From: Labilithrix luteola | GTDB taxonomy: Bacteria > Myxococcota_A > Polyangia > Polyangiales > Polyangiaceae | Direction of reading: 5' to 3' | Length of the DNA stretch: 64,000 nt | Assembly (NCBI RefSeq): GCF_001263205.1 | Contig: NZ_CP012333.1 | Span: 2,914,001 to 2,978,000, forward strand | Shown: positions 60,769 through 64,000 of the stretch, piece after piece | Numbering within the stretch: the first letter of the stretch is position 1 | Layout of the letters: each line of letters opens with the position of its first letter | Position numbers and translations under genes: made by a program | The notes under the pieces: model-generated | Databases searched by the model: none | Seen by the model: the letters and a program-made list of their open reading frames with translations, nothing else | What the model was told of the DNA's origin: nothing

Positions 60769-62115
60769 ATGTCTTCGGGCTTCTTCATGCAGCATTTGAG
60801 CACCCGCATCGCGTCGCGTGAGGCCAAGGTCGGCGTCATCGGCCTCGGCTACGTCGGGATCGCAGTTGCAGCCGCGCTCGCTGATGCCGGATTCCGCGTG
60901 GTCGGCGTCGACGTCAAGGCCGACCGGGTAGCCCGCATCAACGCCGGCGAATGCCCGATCGAAGGCGATGAACCCGAGCTTCCCGAGCTCCTCCGCCGGG
61001 TGACCGCCGAGAAAAAGCTCGTAGCGACGACCGACTACGCGCCGCTGGCCGAAGCGGACGTGGTCCTCATCGGGGTCGATACGCCGGTCGACGCCGATCG
61101 ACGTGCCCGTTTCGTGGCCTTGCAGAACGCTTGCCGCGATCTCGGCAGGGTCATGAAGGACGGCGTGCTCGTGGTCATCGAGTCGACGGTTGCGCCTGGC
61201 ACGTGCGAGACGATCGTCGCACCGCTTCTCGAACGGGAGAGCGGAAAGAAGGTCGACGAGGGCTTTTTCCTGGGTCACTGCCCCGAACGCGTGATGAGCG
61301 GCAAGCTCCTCTCGAACCTCCGTAACCTCCCACGCGTCTGCGGAGCCTCCACCCCCGAGACGGCGGCGGCGATGATCGCGTTCTATCGGACCATCGCGCA
61401 CGGCAAGCTCGAGACGAGCGACTGGGTCACGGCCGAGCTCGTAAAGACGGCGGAGAATACGCTCCGGGACGTCAACATCGCCTTCGCCAACGAGCTCGGG
61501 CTCGTATGCGAGGCCGCCGGCGCGGATTTCTCGCGTGTGCGCGCCCTCGTCAACGAGCTACCCGGCCGCAACATGCTCGTCGCCGGCGCGGGCGTCGGCG
61601 GTCACTGCATCCCGAAAGACCCGTGGCTGCTCGTGCAGGGCCTCTCCGACCTGCAGCCCCGCGTTCTTCCGGCCGCGCGCGCGGTCAACGATGCGATGCC
61701 GCTCCACGTCGGACGACTCGTCGAAGCGGCGCTTCGCGAAGCGGGCGTCGCCATCGCGGGGGCGCGCGTCGTCCTGCTCGGTTACGCATATCTCGCCAAC
61801 AGCAACGACACGCAGAACAGCCCGAGCGCGACGCTCGCGACCTATCTACGCGAACGCGGAGCCAACGTCATCGTGCACGATCCCTGGGTGGCTGGACACG
61901 CGACGGATCTCTGGGACGCGACCCGCGGCGCCGATGCCGCGGTGCTCATGGTAGCCCATGACGCCTATTGTGACCTCGATCTCACGCGGTTGAAGGCAAC
62001 GCTTGCGCACCCGGTGCTGATCGATGGGCGCCGGGTCGTCGACGCCGATGCGGCGGAGAAGGCAGGCTTCGTGTTCCGCGCGGTGGGTCGCGGCAAACGC
62101 CGCCGGCAACGCTAG
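60769..62115 (+). CDS. Nucleotide-sugar dehydrogenase (UDP-glucose/UDP-ManNAc type)
   Basis: Oxidises the C6 hydroxyl of a UDP-sugar to uronic acid using NAD. The Rossmann site is VGVIGLGYVGIAVAAALADA; DEPELPELLRRVTAEKKLVA is family-specific; FFLGHCPERVMSGKLL, KTAENTLRDVNIAFANELGL and GVGGHCIPKDPWLL (catalytic Cys) follow. The length of 448 is normal; UDP-GlcNAc/ManNAc dehydrogenases (WbpA-like) or Ugd both remain possible. It sits in a polysaccharide cluster. Confidence 0.93.
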   Translation: MSSGFFMQHLSTRIASREAKVGVIGLGYVGIAVAAALADAGFRVVGVDVKADRVARINAGECPIEGDEPELPELLRRVTAEKKLVATTDYAPLAEADVVLIGVDTPVDADRRARFVALQNACRDLGRVMKDGVLVVIESTVAPGTCETIVAPLLERESGKKVDEGFFLGHCPERVMSGKLLSNLRNLPRVCGASTPETAAAMIAFYRTIAHGKLETSDWVTAELVKTAENTLRDVNIAFANELGLVCEAAGADFSRVRALVNELPGRNMLVAGAGVGGHCIPKDPWLLVQGLSDLQPRVLPAARAVNDAMPLHVGRLVEAALREAGVAIAGARVVLLGYAYLANSNDTQNSPSATLATYLRERGANVIVHDPWVAGHATDLWDATRGADAAVLMVAHDAYCDLDLTRLKATLAHPVLIDGRRVVDADAAEKAGFVFRAVGRGKRRRQR

Positions 62116-62552
62116 CGAGCGTAGACCTGCGTGGACGGGACTTGAACCTGGCGCGCGCCGTCGAAGACAGCGCCGGTCCAGATGACGTTCGCGGCTGCGC
62201 GATCCTCGTCGATGTCTTCGTCTTTGAAGTCGACGTAGATCGAGTGTGATGCGTTGGGCGGAAGCTCGTAGGGCTTGTGGAGCGACGTCGTTCCCGAGGA
62301 CCGTCCGAGGATGCGCCCCGTATCGAGCTGCAACGTGACCGCGTCACGATCGACGGTGAGATACGACGGCGAGAGATTCGTGAATGTGACGCGGACGAAG
62401 AGCCGATTTTTGCGGCGGTAGATTTCCTGCGGAACGATGCGCGTCTCCTCCGTGGCCACCGGCTGGGCGGCCCAAGAGTGCTTCGAGCCAAGGCAGCCCG
62501 TCATCGCGGGAGCCGCAGTGGCGAGGAGAATGGCAAGAGCCAGGCGCTTCAT
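62112..62552 (-). CDS. Small lipoprotein of unknown function
   Basis: The lipoprotein signal (MKRLALAILLATAAPAMTGC) leads 125 mature residues with an Ig-like pattern (RLFVRVTFTNLSPSYLTVDR, LPPNASHSIYVDFKDEDIDE). ATG 62552 is chosen; the 7 residues upstream in frame (MCKKARD) precede it. It overlaps the convergent dehydrogenase stop by 4 nt. Function unknown. Confidence 0.72.
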   Translation of the reverse strand: MKRLALAILLATAAPAMTGCLGSKHSWAAQPVATEETRIVPQEIYRRKNRLFVRVTFTNLSPSYLTVDRDAVTLQLDTGRILGRSSGTTSLHKPYELPPNASHSIYVDFKDEDIDEDRAAANVIWTGAVFDGARQVQVPSTQVYAR

Positions 62553-62695
62553 GTCCCTGGCCTTCTTGCACACGTCGAACCAACGTCAAGGAACCCCGGA
62601 GCGCGCCTATTCTTCGCGATCCCCCAAAGCGATTGGGCGCGCGTGGCGCAATGAGCGTCATTCTGGCGCCCCGCCCGCCCGAGAGCGCCGCTCGT

Positions 62696-63733
62696 TCAGG
62701 GCAAGGCGGCGGGCTGCTCGACCGGCTCGTTCGCCGGCAGCTCGCCCTTCCGACGGAGCGCGAGATACGGAATGGCTCCGAGCAGGGAGGGCACCATCTG
62801 GCCGAGCAAGTAGACGTTGAACACCGTGGCGCCACCGCGCAGGCCGATCGCCGCGAACAGCCGATCGAAGGCCACGTGGCCCACGCCAAGCCCACCTGGC
62901 GAGATGGGAAGAATCAACGTCAGCAGGCCGAGCGGAAACACGGTGGCGACGGCCGAGTACGCGACGTCTTGGTCGGTGACGACGCGCGTGAGAACCGTGA
63001 AGAGACCAATGGCGAAGGCGTGCTGCGCCATCGAGAGCAGCATCGCATAAGCAAGGTTCTTCGGGCTCGACGCGAGAAGGCGCATGGCCGCCACGAGCTG
63101 AGCGAGGATCTTGCCGATCTTCGTCGTGCCACCGATCCAGCGCTCGAGGTGGTGCCCCGCGCGATGCATCACGAGAACGAAGACGGCCGGACCGACGATC
63201 ACACCGGCACCGAGGAGGAGCACGGCGCCGGCGATGGGGCGCAGCAGGGGATCGGCGAACAGCGTCTGCCCCCGAACCAGGGTGACCATGCTGGCGACGG
63301 CCACGAGACCTGCGAGCCCCAGGAGCCGCTCGACGAAGACGATGAGGAGGATCGTCGTGCGCTTTTCTGGCGCCGCGTCACGCGCCACGTAGAGCGCCTT
63401 CACGACGTCGCCGCCGACGTTGCCGGGAATGACGACGTTGAAGAATATCGCCGTCAGCTGCAGCTGCGCGAGGCGAGCGAGCGGGGCTCGGACGCCCGGA
63501 ATGGCAAGAAGCGCTCGCCAACGAAGTGTTGCCGTCGCGACACTGAGCGCGAACACGCACAGGTCGAATGCAAGGAGCCACGGCTTTCGGAAGAAGACAC
63601 CGAGGGCCCCGAAGTCGAGGGCGCCCGACCGGATGAGCCAGCCGATCAGCACGGCCGCGACCGCGACCTTCACCGTTAGAAAGACCCGAGTTTTGACGTT
63701 GGAGGTCGTCTTCGGCGGGGTTTCGGCGCTCAA
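62696..63733 (-). CDS. Flippase-like membrane protein (LPG-synthase transmembrane domain family)
   Basis: About 345 residues with eight to nine membrane helices: VAVAAVLIGWLIRSG, VFALSVATATLRWRALL, FNVVIPGNVGGDVVKALYVA (the family signature), FVERLLGLAGLVAVASM and LTLILPISPGGLGVGHVAF. The family (AglD/MprF N-domain-like, UPF0104) moves lipids or polyprenyl-linked sugars. TTG 63733 gives the expected N-terminus; GTG 63787 adds Arg/Pro-rich residues. Its 5' end lies close to the DegT gene in the opposite direction. Confidence 0.85.
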   Translation of the reverse strand: MSAETPPKTTSNVKTRVFLTVKVAVAAVLIGWLIRSGALDFGALGVFFRKPWLLAFDLCVFALSVATATLRWRALLAIPGVRAPLARLAQLQLTAIFFNVVIPGNVGGDVVKALYVARDAAPEKRTTILLIVFVERLLGLAGLVAVASMVTLVRGQTLFADPLLRPIAGAVLLLGAGVIVGPAVFVLVMHRAGHHLERWIGGTTKIGKILAQLVAAMRLLASSPKNLAYAMLLSMAQHAFAIGLFTVLTRVVTDQDVAYSAVATVFPLGLLTLILPISPGGLGVGHVAFDRLFAAIGLRGGATVFNVYLLGQMVPSLLGAIPYLALRRKGELPANEPVEQPAALP

Positions 63734-63805
63734 GCACTGGGGGCATACCAGGGGGCGCCGACGCTGGCAAAGGCTAGGCGTTCGCACTATAAGTTCGTGC
63801 TCGCG

Positions 63806-64000
63806 ATGCCGGTTCCCTTCATCGATCTCCAGCGCCTCGTTGGTCGTATCCGTGCCGATGTCCTCCCCGAGTGGGCAGACGCCCTCGAGAAGTGTGAGTT
63901 CGTTGGAGGACCACGGGTCGCGTCGCTCGAAAAGAAGCTCTCGACCACCCTCGGCACGCCGCGCGTCGTGTCGTGTGCGAACGGAACGGACGCCCTGCTC
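63806..64000 (+). CDS. DegT/DnrJ/EryC1-family aminotransferase (5' part, cut by window end)
   Basis: Sixty-five residues visible: MPVPFIDLQRLVGRIRADVL, then ALEKCEFVGGPRVASLEKKL and VVSCANGTDALL. These match the N-terminus of sugar-nucleotide PLP aminotransferases (FVGGPRVA..LE and SCANGTDAL are conserved). The in-frame GTG at 63797 is a second start candidate. It would add an amino group to a keto-sugar of the adjacent dehydrogenase pathway (inference). Confidence 0.88.
   Translation, partial: MPVPFIDLQRLVGRIRADVLPEWADALEKCEFVGGPRVASLEKKLSTTLGTPRVVSCANGTDALL

Noticed and set aside
1..64000. CRISPR arrays, tRNA/rRNA genes, prophage or insertion sequences
   Set aside because: I scanned for repeated spacered units, conserved rRNA/tRNA motifs and transposase or integrase signatures and found none that I could support by eye.

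Overview
The window is high-GC bacterial DNA, most likely from a member of the Myxococcota (inference). The reasons are the density of small Cys-anchored lipoproteins with Gly/Ser/Thr-rich linkers, a Ser/Thr protein kinase, a PilT-family ATPase with an extra N-terminal domain, a class II DAHP synthase, fibro-slime and post-COAP-like secreted proteins, many ATGA/GTGA gene overlaps, and frequent GTG/TTG starts. No rRNA, tRNA, CRISPR array, insertion sequence or prophage gene was recognised. I count about 62 protein-coding genes, plus several relics and frameshifted genes.

Layout. 1-2.5 kb: poorly coding DNA, two small secreted or unknown proteins, and the 3' relic of a trypsin-like protease. 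2.5-7.6 kb: pilT, an envelope beta-barrel-like protein, tsaE, a c-type-lysozyme-like lipoprotein and an intact trypsin-like lipoprotein. 7.6-14.6 kb: an arsenic island of two divergent arms, arsR-arsD-arsA-arsC on minus and arsR2-acr3-arsH-arsM-sigma factor on plus, with matching ATCGT-N6-ACGAT operators at arsR and arsD. 14.6-21.2 kb: a divalent-metal efflux operon (BlaI-type repressor, CzcC, CzcB, CzcA) facing cadD. 21.4-25.9 kb: a bidirectional group 3b-type [NiFe] hydrogenase operon, subunits beta, gamma, delta and alpha, with a stand-alone cyclic-nucleotide-binding protein between beta and gamma. 25.9-26.3 kb: the relic of an N-type ATPase operon (orphan c subunit and truncated a subunit). 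26.3-31.1 kb: wax ester synthase/DGAT, a LysR regulator divergent from an Asp/Glu racemase-superfamily enzyme, and lgt.

31.3-46.5 kb: lipoproteins, a protein with a MXAN_5187-like N-terminal region, class II DAHP synthase, a Ser/Thr kinase, a PaaK-like adenylating enzyme translationally coupled to a SufS-like enzyme, three hairpins in tandem, a frameshifted post-COAP-like lipoprotein, LysR/SDR, a histone-deacetylase-family enzyme and a fibro-slime lipoprotein. 46.7-54.4 kb: a CDP-alcohol phosphotransferase with a changed active-site motif, a DUF3047 protein, a methionine-sulfoxide-repair-like cluster (MsrB lipoprotein, YedY/MsrP-like molybdoenzyme, b-type cytochrome), an esterase-like lipoprotein, and a PPOX gene coupled to an unusual PPOX-GAF-winged-helix protein. 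54.4-56.3 kb: two broken genes and asd. 56.3-64 kb: a 1095-residue propeller-like lipoprotein, an intergenic block with a 22-bp palindrome and a strong terminator, then polysaccharide genes (GT2 glycosyltransferase, UDP-sugar dehydrogenase, flippase-like membrane protein, DegT aminotransferase cut by the window end).

How the genes work together. The metal/metalloid block (7.6-21.2 kb) makes a full detoxification set: arsenate reduction, two arsenite routes (ArsA/ArsD chaperoned ATPase plus Acr3), methylation (ArsM), organoarsenical oxidation (ArsH), then RND and CadD efflux of divalent cations. The hydrogenase, N-ATPase relic and WS/DGAT next to it suggest an accessory redox and energy-storage region. 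The right end looks like the start of an exopolysaccharide or glycan locus continuing past the window.
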